A stretch of 64,000 nucleotides of DNA, from NCBI GenBank assembly GCA_025266875.1, contig JALLLT010000005.1, forward strand, positions 1,116,001-1,180,000, read 5' to 3'. The notes under the pieces are model-generated. The model did not search any database and was not told the DNA's origin. It saw nothing but the letters and a program-made list of their open reading frames with translations. Position numbers and translations under genes: made by a program. Origin of the DNA: Fennellomyces sp. T-0311. Its lineage: Eukaryota; Mucoromycota; Mucoromycetes; Mucorales; Lichtheimiaceae. Below are positions 22,975 to 35,212 of the stretch, one piece after another; position 1 is the stretch's first letter; each line of letters begins with the position of its first letter.

Positions 22975-23938
22975 CAGTGAACCCCCGCTTTTTTCCTACG
23001 CGGATGGAACACCCAAAAGTGCGGAAAAAGCGGGGGTGAGGAAATAACGGGGGTTACACAAAGTGGTATGCGCTGGGTATCAGTAATCGTCTAAGCACCG
23101 TTCACTTCTTTATATGTGTATATTGGTTTACATGTCTATCGCTATAGCGATAGATGGATGGGTATCTATATTGACAAGGTACTGTACGTTTTTTTGGGCC
23201 GGAAAGAATGATGTTGTATTTTAAGTATTACACTATATAAAGCACAACTGCATATCACAAGCAATGGTGATTTGTTACTGTGCCTTTTTTGGTCCCTGCT
23301 TAATATGTCACGTAGTGTTGCCATTGTTCGCTTCAGGTATCGTTTAATACCGGTGAAAGACAAGTAATAATAAGCTACAGAATATGGTTTACATTGTCCC
23401 TGCTAAACTAATTTACAACATAGTTGCTCCCGAATGATCATCCGGATCGAGGCGCGATATATAAGCCAATAAGTGCTATGAAAGATTACTGATGCTGTCA
23501 TAATGGCGGCCGATACCATATTTTGAGGTACACCGTTAGGACTGAAGAATCAATCGCCCCACATAGTTTACGTGAAATAACTAAGCCTAATCGAAACGGT
23601 GATTGAAATTCTTGATGATCCAGGACATGCCCCAACAGCAGATGCCTTGCATAGCGTTCATGATGATCTATTCAGGCGCGCTCATACGACACAGTCGTAC
23701 AATACATCATTTTTTATTAGAAAATAAAGGGATATACACGCTTTTAAAGCATACTTATGATCATTTAGACATAGCTTTATTCATCCCTCGTTTTTTTTCC
23801 TCAGAGTAAACTGGGGACAAACAGGAAAATTTCGAGGATGGGAAAATTAACACTATGATCGAGCGGATGGCATAGCTAAACCAGGGAAAAAACCGAGGGA
23901 GAGGAAAAATCGGGGGAGGAAAAAGCGGGGGTTCACTG
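22975..23938. mobile_element. 964-bp non-autonomous pogo-like element with TA duplication
   Basis: The ends are inverted: left CAGTGAACCCCCGCTTTTT, right its complement, with TA on both sides (22973-22974 and 23939-23940). Subterminal G/C-rich repeats related to the ends recur inside (for example 23029-23057 and 23880-23930). No transposase frame is seen. The shared CAGTRAACCCC end places it with the MITEs at 3223 and 4599, although the end sequences differ enough to be a separate family. Confidence 0.85.
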
Positions 23939-24245
23939 TACCGTCTCAGTCCTGAAGAGGTGAGTACGCATAGATTGTACATATTGCTTGTTATCAAATG
24001 TATCTCGACCGACTCACGGTCTCAGAGTGCATTGCCTTGGGCACTTATCTGTAGCTGCTTTGAGCTTATCCAAAGGAACGAGGTTTTAAGGTTATATGCA
24101 TAAAACGTTATACACCAAGCAAGTGAATCACTTCTTTTTTTCATATGCGCAGCAAAAATAATAATAATGAAAAAGAACCCATATTTGAACGAGAGTGCAA
24201 CGCCTACGAAAAAGTGCGAGCAGAGCTTTACACTGTGGAGACAAG

Positions 24246-24398
24246 ATGGCATACCTACATATCATCGACGCCAAGATTAAGTTGCTTCCAATCGATACCA
24301 TACTCTCGATTTGTAGAAATCTCACCGATTCCAACCTATGCCACAACATACTGTCAAAATCCAAGTACATTTCCGAATATTTTCTGCCAAATATGTAA
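24246..24398 (+). pseudogene. second truncated F-box fragment
   Basis: ATG at 24246 opens 50 codons with an F-box-like core (LPIDTILSICRNLTDSN, then LCHNILSKSKYISEYFLP) and stops at 24396. It resembles but does not repeat the F-box at 22820, so two family members are probably tangled here; the LRR scraps downstream may belong to this one. Confidence 0.5.
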
Positions 24399-25120
24399 CT
24401 GTTGGCACGGTTTTTACTCGCCAGATATGTAGAACTTTTGCCTGCCGCCGAGGTTCAGCTACTACTATAGTGTTTTCTGGCCCTGAAGTATTTTTCAGCT
24501 GGTTAACACAGGCTATGATATTGTGCCAAAAATTATACGCTGATTCCACAAGTTGACACAACTGCTGCTGAATACTGGAGGCATAATCGAGGTATACCTA
24601 GTACCTGACTTCGCGCCTTGTGGCCTTCGATATTTTCTCCTTGGTGATAGTTTCATCATAGTCACACTCACTTCTACCATTGATATGAGCATACTATGAT
24701 ACTGTTACGACTATGACATTATCACATGTAAACAAATTCTGTACAGGTCATGAATGGCATCTGCTATTGTATTCGTCCCTATCCTTGGCAACACTTCATT
24801 TAACCAGGTCGATCCAGAACCCACAACTGGCCCACCGGAAGTACATTAAAATCAAGGTCAGTAATATCGATGTATCACGATTACCGTAGCTATTGAAACG
24901 GTAGTCTTTGAAAAAGCTTTTAATCTGGAACTGCGAAGGAATAACAGACGATTTACTCGAAGCGATAGTGCTGAGCGCTTGAAGCACTTGCAGCTATCTG
25001 ATTGGTACAAAGCATTAAGTATCGGTATCTTTGAAAGAACTTATTCAATTGATATGTGAGCTCTCGTCCTTGGAGCTAATGGTCCTAGATAATATGACGC
25101 TTAGTGGTATGCTACTACGG

Positions 25121-25955
25121 TACAAAACTTATATACCAGCAAAAGCTTGATAGTATTGGAGCCTTTGGATAGTTGCAAAATTTTAAATGAAAGGCGCTGT
25201 ATGGTTTATAACGATGTGTAATGCTTAGAATAAATGATTGTATACTATTTGCACGTAAACTAATTATGACAAATATATAGTCTATTGATACATAGTTTGG
25301 CGTTCCAAAACATAGTTACGTACTACGTGCATATTTTTTTGTAACAGAAACTACGAATATGTAACTTATTTCCAATTCACTCTCTGTAATAGTATTCATT
25401 CAACCAGTAATATATATAATGCGACCGTAAGGCATCATGTAGTATAATTTGGCGATGGAATCTATTAGCTTCTGAAAGTTACAACGGCTTCTTCCTAAAA
25501 TCGGATGTCGAAAATATGAACCACTTAGTAGAGCTTGACGTTGTAGGCAGTAATTATAGTGGCGCTGACCAACAACACCACCGTAGTAATATGATATACA
25601 TGCACTATTTCTATTAATTATTAGCTTCAGTGTATACTACTTCATGCGGCGTATAAAGGTTTTCATTAGAAGTCATTGTGTAATCTTATTCACTATAAGA
25701 TATTCTGTCAGAAGTACATTAATATTTGGGAACCTATTTACTCTTAAGCCTATAGAGTGAACAATTACATATAGGTACCTGCAACATATGCACCACTTGT
25801 CCAGTGAACACGAACAGTAGTGCCCACGGAAATTCACATACAGACCAAAGGATTTCATTGGCCAAGGGAAGTCCACAGAAATAAAGCAGGGAAACGCATC
25901 GCGAGGTTTTACTTCTTTTGCAACTGCGTACATCAACTTCATCGCACGGTGCACC
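25121..25955. other. intergenic with LRR scraps; VPS53 upstream region
   Basis: Holds one LRR-like scrap near 25507-25560 (plus). The rest, up to the VPS53 start, shows no gene. Confidence 0.4.
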
Positions 25956-28900
25956 ATGACCAATGTACAGCACCGAGGTTCAGTTTCAGCCGATCTCGAA
26001 CATCGCGTTCTTCGTATCCTCAAAGTGAAGAGTCCGCTCGATTCGCCCGATCTTAACCCGACCGACTACATCAATCGCCTATTCCCCAACGGCAAGCATT
26101 CGTACCTTTCCCCCTGACTCTTTTGTCTCTGCACTATTTTGTAACGTTTTTTGCCTAACACGCAACGATAACAGAGCAAAGCCTTTCATCGCTGGACACT
26201 GTATTGCACAAACTCGAAGCCAAGACCGATGAACTAAGTGTCGAAGCGGAACGACTGACAGGCTCACAGTCCGAATCGCAGACTGGTGCAGCAGAGGAAC
26301 TTGACAATGCTAAAAAGGCGATTCAGGCAGGTAGAGAATATGAGTCGCAATCGGGCTATTGCTGATAATCTTTACCACAGGAACTATTCCAGAAGATTCA
26401 AGATATTAAACTTAAAGCGGCCCAGTCCGAATCCATGGTGCAGGAAATTACACAGGACGTGAAATCGCTGGATTATGCGAAACGGCATTTGACTCACTCA
26501 GTCACCGTGTTAAAGCGTCTTCAGATGCTGGGTAAGTGGCGACATATTTTAAGTTGGTTTCCTAGGTGACCTGATTATTCGTATCCATAGTAACGGCTGT
26601 GGATCAATTGGAAACCATGTCTCGTAACAAGCAATACAAAGAAAGTGCACAATTACTCGAGGTTTGTCGGAAGATAAGGGCGTGGATGGGCGAAGCATTA
26701 ATGAATAATGTCAGGCTGTTATCCAATTGATGCAACACTTTAAATCGTACAAAGGCGTTCAGCAGATTTCGGAACTATCTGACCGAATTACCAAGTTACA
26801 AAAGGATCTTGACAGCTGTGTACTACGCGAGTTTGAGCATGGGTAAGGATTTGAGTTTGCTTTTTGGAGATCATAAATGTGTAACTCTAGTGAACAGGTT
26901 CCAAAAAGATGGAACCTTGACTGGTCAAACGTGGTTGTTACACGACGCGTGCCTTGTTGCAACTGCCCTTGGAGAAAAGACAAAGTAAGTTTCCTTTGAT
27001 TTTGGGAGTTTTTTTTACATCTTTTACTGACTCATGTAGGGAGAAAATTATCAAACGATATGTAGACTTGCAACTTTCAGATTATCGCCAGATTTTCAGA
27101 AATGCGGAAGAAGTATCTCAAATTGATAATATCTCGAGACGTTATGCATGGCTTAAGCGTTTGCTGAAAACTTTGGATGAGAAACATGCCGATATCTTCC
27201 CTCCCCAGTGGTGCGTCACCGCCCGCGTATGTGAGCAATTTTGCAATTATACCAGGTGCGTCTTTCAAGTGTGTGACGAACAGATATGAAAACTGACACA
27301 ACGGAAACAGATCGGATATGGAGCAGGTCTTGGGTGCATCGCCACAACCTGATGTTAAGGAACTACTGCATGCGTTGCAATTGACTATCGAATTCGAGGC
27401 ACAATTGACAAAGCGTTACGAGAAATTGGTAAGGGGAATGGTATGGTGGGCAAAGGATGGCGGTATTGAATCAGGTACAATTCGTTAGAGCAAAATTGGC
27501 GTTGATAGACAGTTCAACTTTACAAAATCTATATCATCCAGTTTCCAACCGTATCTGTGGGTGTATATCGATGCTGAGGACCAGTAAGCTTCTTCTTTCT
27601 CTCTACTATTCAGTGCTAACATATAACAGGACCTTGACCAATATGATCAACTCATATGTGGGCTCGGATCTGAATGCGGATGACGACGGGAGCATGGTAG
27701 TATTGCCATCGAGCACGGATCTCTTCTATTTCTATCGGGAAACTTTGGTTCAGTGCGCCAAATTCTCCACTGGAAAGCCATTCTTTGATTTGTGTCAACT
27801 TTTTGCCAAGCACTTGCACTCGTATTGCAATGTCGTACTGCTCGGCAATGTTTCGCGGTAAGCATCGACATATTTATTAGGCATATTAGCGTGCTTAGTG
27901 AACACGTGTAGAAATGAAAAGAGTAACATTTCGGCGGAAAATCTACGTTTTATTACCGTGGCATTGAATACTGCTGACTACTGCTGCATGACAACAGCTC
28001 AGGTAATATTTTCTTCATACCTCATAGGTAGATTCATTGGATTAAATGCTCATAGAAGAAAAGTTAGAAGAGAAGCTGAAGGAAAAAGTGGACGAGGGAT
28101 ACAAAGAGAAGGTCAGCCTGGAGAGTGTGCAGGATTCTTTTATGAGGTAAGCATTCAGAAAGGATAGTTTCCACACACCTGCTAATGTGCTTGATAGTGC
28201 TGTATCTGCGTGCATTGATGCTGCTGTAAGGAGCATAGAAGCCTGCTGTGATCCACACTTTCAAGAGATGATACAAATACCGTGGAGTGTACTCGACACT
28301 GTTGGTGATCAGTCGGAATATGTCAGTCATGTCCAAGAAGTAGTGAAGCAATTCGCTACAGTCGTTGGTCGAACGGTAGCAAACAAACGATACTTTAGAA
28401 CGTTCGGTGACCGATTTGTGGAGTACGTTGATCAACGAAATACTGTCATACAAAAGGGTCTAACATGTGTTTAGGACATTCTTAACGAAGTATCTGGTAT
28501 TTGTCTTCCGGTGCAAGCACATTTCAGAGATCGGTGCAGAACAGGTAACTGATGATCTCCACTAGGATGTTTCAGAGTGTAACCCGGGGGATAGATGCTG
28601 TTGGATACCCATGCCTTAAAGACTCTCTTGATGGATATACCCCTGATGGGCGCCGAAGGAACGGTTACAGTGCCTACATCGTAAGTTAAACCTATATGTC
28701 AGAAAGAGATTTTTTGACTTGGATACTGGTTGGCTAGTTATGGAAAGCTTGTAAGCAAAGGCATATCAAAGGCAGAAACAATCTTGAAAACAGTAATGAC
28801 GCCTACGGATCCAATCGATGGCTATGTCGAAAATTACATTTTCCTTATTGGCGATAGCAGCATGACGAACTTTTCGCGTATACTCGAACTGAAGGTAACT

Positions 28901-29367
28901 GAATCTGAAAAAAAAACTGAGGATAGTAACTAATATACCAAATCGCGCAGGGTGTGAAAAAGCCAGATCAGGGACCATTACTGGATGCTTTCCAACGCCG
29001 AATCATGCAACAGCCCAACGAACTTGCTGAAAATTCACACCTTTTGCCTGCCGCTGAGTATTCTGGCAATGCGGCCCCTGCATCGAATCTACCAAGCGCA
29101 ATCACCACCTCACTCTCGACTATCGCTACATCCGCTTCTAACTTCAATACCAACTCCCTTCCTCCCTTTGCTCGCAATATCCAAGGATCACCAACGATTT
29201 CTTCCGCATCACCAACGACTGATGGGATGCCGTTCGGAAGCGGCGGTACTAGTGGCAATAGAACTGCTGGTCGGTTGAATGAAAACTTTAGAAAGTTGGT
29301 TATGACTGGCATGGCTTTCCGAAAAGATCTTCAGGAACGCCGGGAGCAGCAAAATCGTCGTACCTAA
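25956..29367 (+). CDS. VPS53: VPS53, GARP/EARP tethering complex subunit
   Basis: ATG at 25956; about 17 exons, about 830 residues, equal to animal VPS53. Exons: 25956-26091, 26175-26326, 26381-26531, 26591-26661, 26715-26842, 26898-26984, 27040-27255, 27311-27428, 27513-27583, 27630-27857, 27912-28002 (or 28027), about 28058/28068-28146, 28198-28422, 28475-28544, 28595-28680, 28738-28894, 28951-29367. Markers: [77 protein letters not shown] tethers endosome-derived vesicles at the trans-Golgi; the N-terminal coiled coils assemble with VPS51, VPS52 and VPS54. Introns 1 and 2 appear to use GC donors. The exon 11/12 junction fits only with a 40-nt intron or a frameshift. The Ser/Thr-rich C-terminus is poorly conserved. 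Confidence 0.92.
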
Positions 29368-30184
29368 ATAAAATGCAAAAAAAATAGAGCTCATGTTGTA
29401 ACTATCAAAGTGCGCCATTCCTGTCCTGTATTTCGCACTACTGTCAGCTGTTATTCAGGAAGCTATGATCTTACGGATCTAGCCTCAACAGAAGATGGAT
29501 AGCGTATATTTTAGTAGATAAGCGTTTGGGACGGTTTCTGTGATGTAGTGCTGCGGCAACTGTGATTCGGCCAAACTTTTCGTCGTTGAATAGAAGCATA
29601 AATCGGCGTAGTTCAGCAAGACTATGTATATGAGAGCTAATGATATGCGATAGGTATTTCTCTCAGAGAAGTAACTTCGTCAGTTCACATCCATAGTCCA
29701 GCATAGATATTGGTGAATAATACAAAGAAAAATCATGCCGATTGTTTCCTATCTTTATCAATGTCTTTGTATCATGCGTTCAGTGGTCGGTCGCCATCTT
29801 TCGATAAAAAGAGATAAATTATAAGCTAATTAGTTATGTAAGAAATTGGTTTTGGGATAAATAACCAAGAGAATTAGGGAATGAATGTTCTGCAATCTAT
29901 AAGTAGTTAGAGTGAAATGCTAATTTTCGCAGATCAATTGAAACATATTAATAGTCCATTGATATAATCAAATGTAGATATAAGCAATAGTACACACTTA
30001 TCCTGGAAAACTATCTTGAAGTGTGGATTCCAATACACATCATCAAGAGTTGAGCAGAGCTGACGTATCGCTCAAATCAACTGTATCCCATCTCACTTCT
30101 TTGTTTCATAACAACCTTAGGCTTGACAAGGGTAGGGCTGCTACGATTATAAAAACAGCAATCTTCGCGGTTACAAACGCGTCA
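29368..30184. other. intergenic, no gene recognised
   Basis: A/T-rich, with AATAAA-like sequence right after the VPS53 stop (TAAATAAAATG). No coding signature is seen. Confidence 0.45.
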
Positions 30185-30206
30185 ATATATATATATATAT
30201 ATATAT
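30185..30206. repeat. (TA)n microsatellite
   Basis: About eleven uninterrupted AT dinucleotides directly at the 3' edge of the next gene's stop codon. Confidence 0.85.
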
Positions 30207-30727
30207 TATTTCGGTAAACTAATGACTAAAGGCTTATTGTCCTCCGGGGTTTTGGTGCTGCTGCGGTTGTAACATTTGTTGCTCTTGATGGCGATATGGG
30301 ACCCAGTTTGAATGATTCCCGCGTATGCACGGCACAAGTCCCAGTCTTGTGTTTCAGCGGCGTTAAACACGGCGTTGATCATATTGGTAACGACGGTAAC
30401 TTGATAATTCTTTTTTCTTTTGGCTTCTTTTGGATCGCCACCACAAGAGTGAACATTTCCGCTTATTTGTTCAAGTAAATGAACTGTATCTCGTACTATA
30501 CTTGATTCATGCGAATCGCGGTAGATTGTAGACGAGCAGTAGCGTGAGAGCGTACCAGCGCTCTCATTCAGATCGACCAGATGTTGACAGCATTCATCAG
30601 ACATCCGTGCTACTGCGGAATAAAGAAAAACTGAGAGTGATACTGCGGATTCAATGTCAATTATTTTATAAACGTACAAAGTGACACATTTGCCGCACTT
30701 ACAAACGAAAAATAAAAGACGTTGCAT
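30206..30727 (-). CDS. uncharacterised small protein, two exons proposed
   Basis: Stop TAA at 30206-30208. The frame runs open to an ATG at 30725-30727 (MQRLLFFV). A 5' GTAAGT and a 3' CCGCAG inside the frame suggest an intron joining MQRLLFFV to LARMSDECCQHLVDL. A shorter start is the ATG at 30604. The product is about 140 residues, rich in His/Cys/Asp near the N-terminus, with a helical middle (VVTNMINAVFNAAETQDWDL) and a Lys/Asn-rich end. No family recognised. It reads as a plausible gene because the intron is optional-looking yet well formed, but no homology supports it. Confidence 0.4.
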   Translation of the reverse strand: MQRLLFFVCKCGKCVTLYVYKIIDIESAVSLSVFLYSAVARMSDECCQHLVDLNESAGTLSRYCSSTIYRDSHESSIVRDTVHLLEQISGNVHSCGGDPKEAKRKKNYQVTVVTNMINAVFNAAETQDWDLCRAYAGIIQTGSHIAIKSNKCYNRSSTKTPEDNKPLVISLPK

Positions 30728-31264
30728 TTGATCCAACGATTCAAGAAAATAGTAAGGAATGTACTGTCCCTTTGTCCAGGTACGCTTTACTATAGCTATA
30801 TGATAATATTTTTGCCAGTCAGCACCTAAAGTCACTTGGTTTACTAGGAAAATGGTATAAGTTGAATCGTAAAGAAAATGGAGCCTACTTTGCTGACGAG
30901 TTTAAATAAGCATTGTCATTTCACAAATGTCCAATAAAGGTTACCACAAATTCTGGATGTCAGTTGCCCATACGTCATTGAGCCGGTAACCCCAGTGAAT
31001 GTAAGTATGTAAATGAGACTCCTTGTCAAATCGCAGACAGTCGTGTAATTATAGGGAAAATACATCTTGTCAGCGATTTGTGCTCACAAGATATGAGATA
31101 ACGTCATGGAAGATGAGATATTCCAAATCCCAAATGCTTTTATCACCAGTAGCTAATAGTTCCTTTCAGCTTGAAAGGCACATCATGGCTAGATCGCTCC
31201 TGGTCGGAAATTACCTTTTTTAAACGGTTATGAATCAAATAATGGTACAATAATCAGTGTCGGA
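30728..31264. other. intergenic, no gene recognised
   Basis: Only short frames (66 codons at 31023-31223 plus) without motifs. Confidence 0.4.
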
Positions 31265-32285
31265 GTATCGTCCTCTTCCTCTAGAATTACCATTATATGA
31301 CAGCTGCTCTTCTCGTTTTAGACTGCTTCCTTTTTCTCTTTGCTCTGGTTGGTATCTGTATCGTCTTGCTCGTTAGCTATCTAATTTTTTCTGTAAAAAT
31401 TTTCATAGAAGCATAACAAAACAAAAGCCATCACGAGGTTCAAGCAGGTTTAACAAAATGTGCAAGCTTACGTGTGTCTTGCCCCTGCCCCATGTTCACT
31501 ATATTGTCAGTGTTCCTTCCCCAATCACAGTAATACAGTCAACAGTTTCATGACCGCACCGAATGTAACGCTTGATGCAGTACATGGTCGTACTTTACAG
31601 AGATGGAAACGCTGGGGTGACTGAAAACCTGGCCTATAAAGGTAGGGGGCTGAGAACACCCAGGAGTGAATCGTTTTGGGGGAAAATTGCTCGCTGTAGC
31701 CTTGAAAAATAAACCACTGTTTCCTCGGTAAAATCATCCAGCATAAACTCCCATCCATATGACCATGGCATCATAAATTGTAAGTGAAATATGTATTGTA
31801 GTAGCCAGAAAGTCGTCTGCTTATTACATCAATAATTGACCTACTTGATTGAATTAATTCGGCCTTGATTTGCTTGTGTGTTGGAAGAATAAACATTCTA
31901 TAGTAAGTCAAATAAGTATACTTCACGAGTTCTGTGCTGGCTGCTAGCGGACATATATGGACTCCAATAGCTGTTGTAACACCGTTACGTATTTGCGTGC
32001 ACGAAAGTATTCCTCTTCAGTAAAAAGTCATGTCCCTCTGAGAATCCAGTCCTTGTCTAAATATACTCATATTTAAATGAGTTGTTGTACACCCCTTTAT
32101 GTCTGTTCTGTAGATTCAACAACATGGATCGATGAACTCGCCTTCGGAGCCAGCCGTAGCTTTTAAGTTGAAAAGAAGGTTTCTATCGTTGGAATAAAGT
32201 GGTACTTTACGAAATCTAACGTAGACATTGAGACTCGAACCACAATCAAACCATTCATAGTGGTGATGCGTGAAAATATGAAAGA
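31265..32285 (-). pseudogene. unknown tandem family, copy A (broken)
   Basis: Pieces align in order with copy B. N-terminal piece near 32285-32130: IVVRVSMSTLDF and, after a frame change, RNLLFNLKATAGSEGEF. Middle piece near 31640-31540, corresponding to the cysteine-rich segment of copy B. Polar C-terminal piece near 31440-31265 with EKSS and EEEDDTPT. The frame changes and a stop in the C-terminal piece indicate decay. Function unknown. Confidence 0.55.
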
Positions 32286-32529
32286 AGAAACGCGTATTTT
32301 CTATTCAAGGTGTGACCACGTTGAGTTGTCATTTATCAGACAGATTCATAGACCAGCTGTTTTTTGTGTAAACTTTCGCATGCATTCGCATGGACATTAT
32401 GCTTGCCTATCCATGGGTGGTCCTTTCAGTGCATAAATTGTCCAAAAGATCAGTCAGTGAGTTACAGAAAATAATGAAGTCATTAGGTCAAAGTCTAAAG
32501 GATGTATACACCAGGCTTGGTTGTTTATT

Positions 32530-33908
32530 TTAATCAATAAAAGTAAAAGAATCGGTACTTCGAGTATCATCTTTTCCACTCTCATTTTGGGCAGAGATTA
32601 CCATCATTTCGAGGCTGCTTTTCTCCTGGTTTTGAGCGCTTTCACTTTTCTCATCAATCTTTCTCGCGCATATGTTCTCTTGTTCTTTCACATCCTGACT
32701 TTCTTCTGTTACTTTTATTCCAATGAAAGATTGCAAAGTGTTAGTTACTACTTGCAGAGAGTAAGTTTATTAAAAGTGTAAAACCTTACGTTTGGTTTGT
32801 TGTTCCACCGGGCTAACACTTTTGTCAGTGTTTTTTCCACAATCTGCAACAGTACAATCAGCAGTTTCATGATCATTGAGAATATGGCACTTCGCGCAGT
32901 ACATGTAGCCACACTTTGCAGAGACGGAAACACTGGAATAGTTAGGAGCCAATAGATAGTTGTACTGAGACCTCCGGATAGCCCGCCCAAATGTGAAGCG
33001 CTCGTCGTAACCTTGCAAGATTACACCGCCTTTTCCTCAATAAAGTCCGCTTGGATCAAGTCCCATCCATACAACTGAATCGTGGTCAACGGTAGTAGAT
33101 AAAGACTTGTTCCTACACGACAAGGTGCCGTTGTTGGTGCTATCAATGACGAATTTTACTCCACTGTATTAAGCTGTTCTTGATTTTGTCATGCATTGGA
33201 AAAAGAACCATCCCACCAAGTTGTAACAGTGCAGACCACAGGATACTTACAATCGTGTGCGTTGCTGTGAGTCAGACAATGTTACGATAATGATCCAAAG
33301 GTGGAACCGGTTATATGAGAGTATAAATGATGAGGATTCCTGTATCTAGGAATCATGCTCTATATATGCGTCAGATATTAGGGGGTAATAGCTAAGGCGT
33401 CTATGAACTACAATCTACGAATTTCATCTAAGCTATACGTAATCCTAATATCCTTATCCAACCATGCGCCATATGAGTTATCGCATACTACGTCTATCAA
33501 TACGGTATATGGATACTGCATGGTGATCAACCGGGTTGCAGGTTGGATAACGTCTGTAATGGACACACCATTACACAAGTACTTGATAACTTAAGTACTG
33601 GTTGTTTGTGGAATTACTTTGACATCACCAGCTATTGTGATGCCATCCTTGAGTGCACGAAGACGTCCCTCAGTAGAAAAGTACGCTTTCATAATAATCC
33701 AATTTGCGTTGGGGATTGTACGACTATTCAGCCGCCGAACGCCCATCATATCCTTTCCGTAGCATTTGACAACAAGTGTAATGGCCTCTTCTTCGGACTC
33801 GACTGTACCTTTAAAGTTGAAAAGGATGTTTTTGTCGTACGGAGCAAAGCGCCACTGTTCAAAATCTCGTGTAGATATCGAGTCTTGAACCACGAAAAAG
33901 CGACTCAT
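32530..33908 (-). CDS. unknown tandem family, copy B (best preserved)
   Basis: ATG at 33906-33908. Exon 1 (33908-33599) encodes MSRFFVVQDSISTRDFEQW, then a core with KNILFNFKGTVESEEEAITL and VVKCYGKDMMG. A 45-nt intron (33598-33554, GTACTT to TTACAG) joins it in frame to NVIQPATRLITMQYPYTVL. Later exons are less certain: a cysteine-containing segment near 32950-32840 (SVSAKCGYMYCAKCHIL) and a polar, acidic tail ending at 32530 (EKSSLEMMVISAQNES). I recognise no family. Similar positions are conserved in copies A and C and in the 59.5-kb fragment, so selection once acted on this protein. Total length would be roughly 250-300 residues. Confidence 0.5.
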
Positions 33909-34339
33909 GATGGTAATGGGGAAGAAAAGTGATAAAAGTCCGTAAACATTTTTTTGGCTTAAATATGGATACACTCTGAGTTGTTTTTTCATTGTTTTGC
34001 AATTTGACTGAAAGACCTGTTCTTGATATGAGGCTTTGAATATGTATAGATTTATAGACATGATATTTAAGCCTATATACCCCTTCTAACATATATCACC
34101 CACATGATCAGATACATACGTATGGCGCATAGACGAGAATCAATAGTACCATCTAAAACGTACTTACAAACACACCTTAATGTGTAGTCAGGCCATGCAG
34201 TTTACAATTTATGCAATCGCTAGTTAAGTAAATAATTATTCGTTCACGACACTTATTGTTTTGGGTTTTCTTATTTATCAACAATAATGAAAGAACCTGT
34301 AATTTTAGCCATCTTTCTTTTTTCTTTACGCCTCATCAG

Positions 34340-35212
34340 AAACTTTGCTCGCTTCGCTGTTGATACTCTCACTTTGGACACCCTTACTTTTCTTTTTGCC
34401 TTTAATATCTTTGTCAATTTCAATCTGTGTGCGTGACATTATATATATAAAAAGCATTGTAACATGTCAGCTGTGCAAACACGGTACGCTATAGAGTAAA
34501 ATTCAGAAACTTACGCTTGGCTTAACGATGTACTTGAAATATCGTACGCGATACCTTTGCAATCCTCAATGACGTAGTCAAACGTATTGCGATAATTGAG
34601 AGTATGGCGTATTGTACAAAACGCATAGCCTTGATTGACAGAGACAGACAAACCTGGATAGTCGGGAGCCCCGGTGTATACCAATGAGTCCTTAGTCTTT
34701 TTTTATAGCAATTGGCGGAATCGACTTACATCCATACGGTTACGTAATATATCATTGATAGTAGCTGACAGCTGCGCATATTTAGACAGATATATGCTGA
34801 TAACATTAATACGTAATGGACTTAACTGAAGCTATACGAGATTTTCCCAGGTGTTGAGATAAGTGCAGTGCCATCAAAGATAAAGCAACTGTACTTGGCA
34901 ACTTCAATACTTGTTGTTAATGGAACTATCTGGTCGTTAGAAACTGCTTTCACACTGTAAGTGAACGCGTGGAGGCGTTGGTTTTTCATTCAAAAAGAAT
35001 GTTTCGGGAATGATCCAGTTCCTATTAGCGATGCACTTGCTGATGTGTCCCCGAAAACCCGACAAGACTTGTCGTTAGCGATCGACTACCAAAGCAATAG
35101 CTTCGTTTTCTGTATTAATAGTACCCTCGAAATTAAGCAGCAAGTTATTGCCATCTGGTGTAAGCCACCATTTTTTGAAGTTTGGTGTGGTATTCCGTTT
35201 TCGACAAATTGA
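34340..35212 (-). pseudogene. unknown tandem family, copy C (broken)
   Basis: The N-terminal core is readable near 35212-35060: FKKWWLTPDGNNLLLNFEGT and NTENEAIALVVD, then a stop; ANRNWIIPETFFLNEK follows in frame at about 35030-34960. The counterpart of the cysteine segment lies near 34680-34590 (GLSVSVNQGYAFCTIRHTL). A Lys/Ser/Glu-rich tail ends in TGA/TAG near 34340. No start codon was found. The pattern of identities with copy B follows the whole core, so this is a true paralogue rather than chance. Confidence 0.55.

Larger units (their letters stand above)
22820..25120 (+). pseudogene. F-box/LRR gene remnant broken by a transposon
   Basis: ATG at 22820 starts an F-box: LPLNCDTTSWILNNLTDDE followed by LLDMTMVSRS, then an in-frame TAG where the family has Trp-Arg, then NILLEYQAQWIL. 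At 22975 the frame is cut by a 964-bp element. Past the element, reading resumes in the same frame as YRLSPEE and meets a GTGAGT donor (about 23959). LRR-like scraps (LKELIQLICELSSLELMVL, near 25030) and VENMNHLVELDVV (near 25507) follow in plus orientation with stops between. The early stop and scattered LRRs mark a pseudogene; its insertion-free frame shows it was once a gene. Confidence 0.65.
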
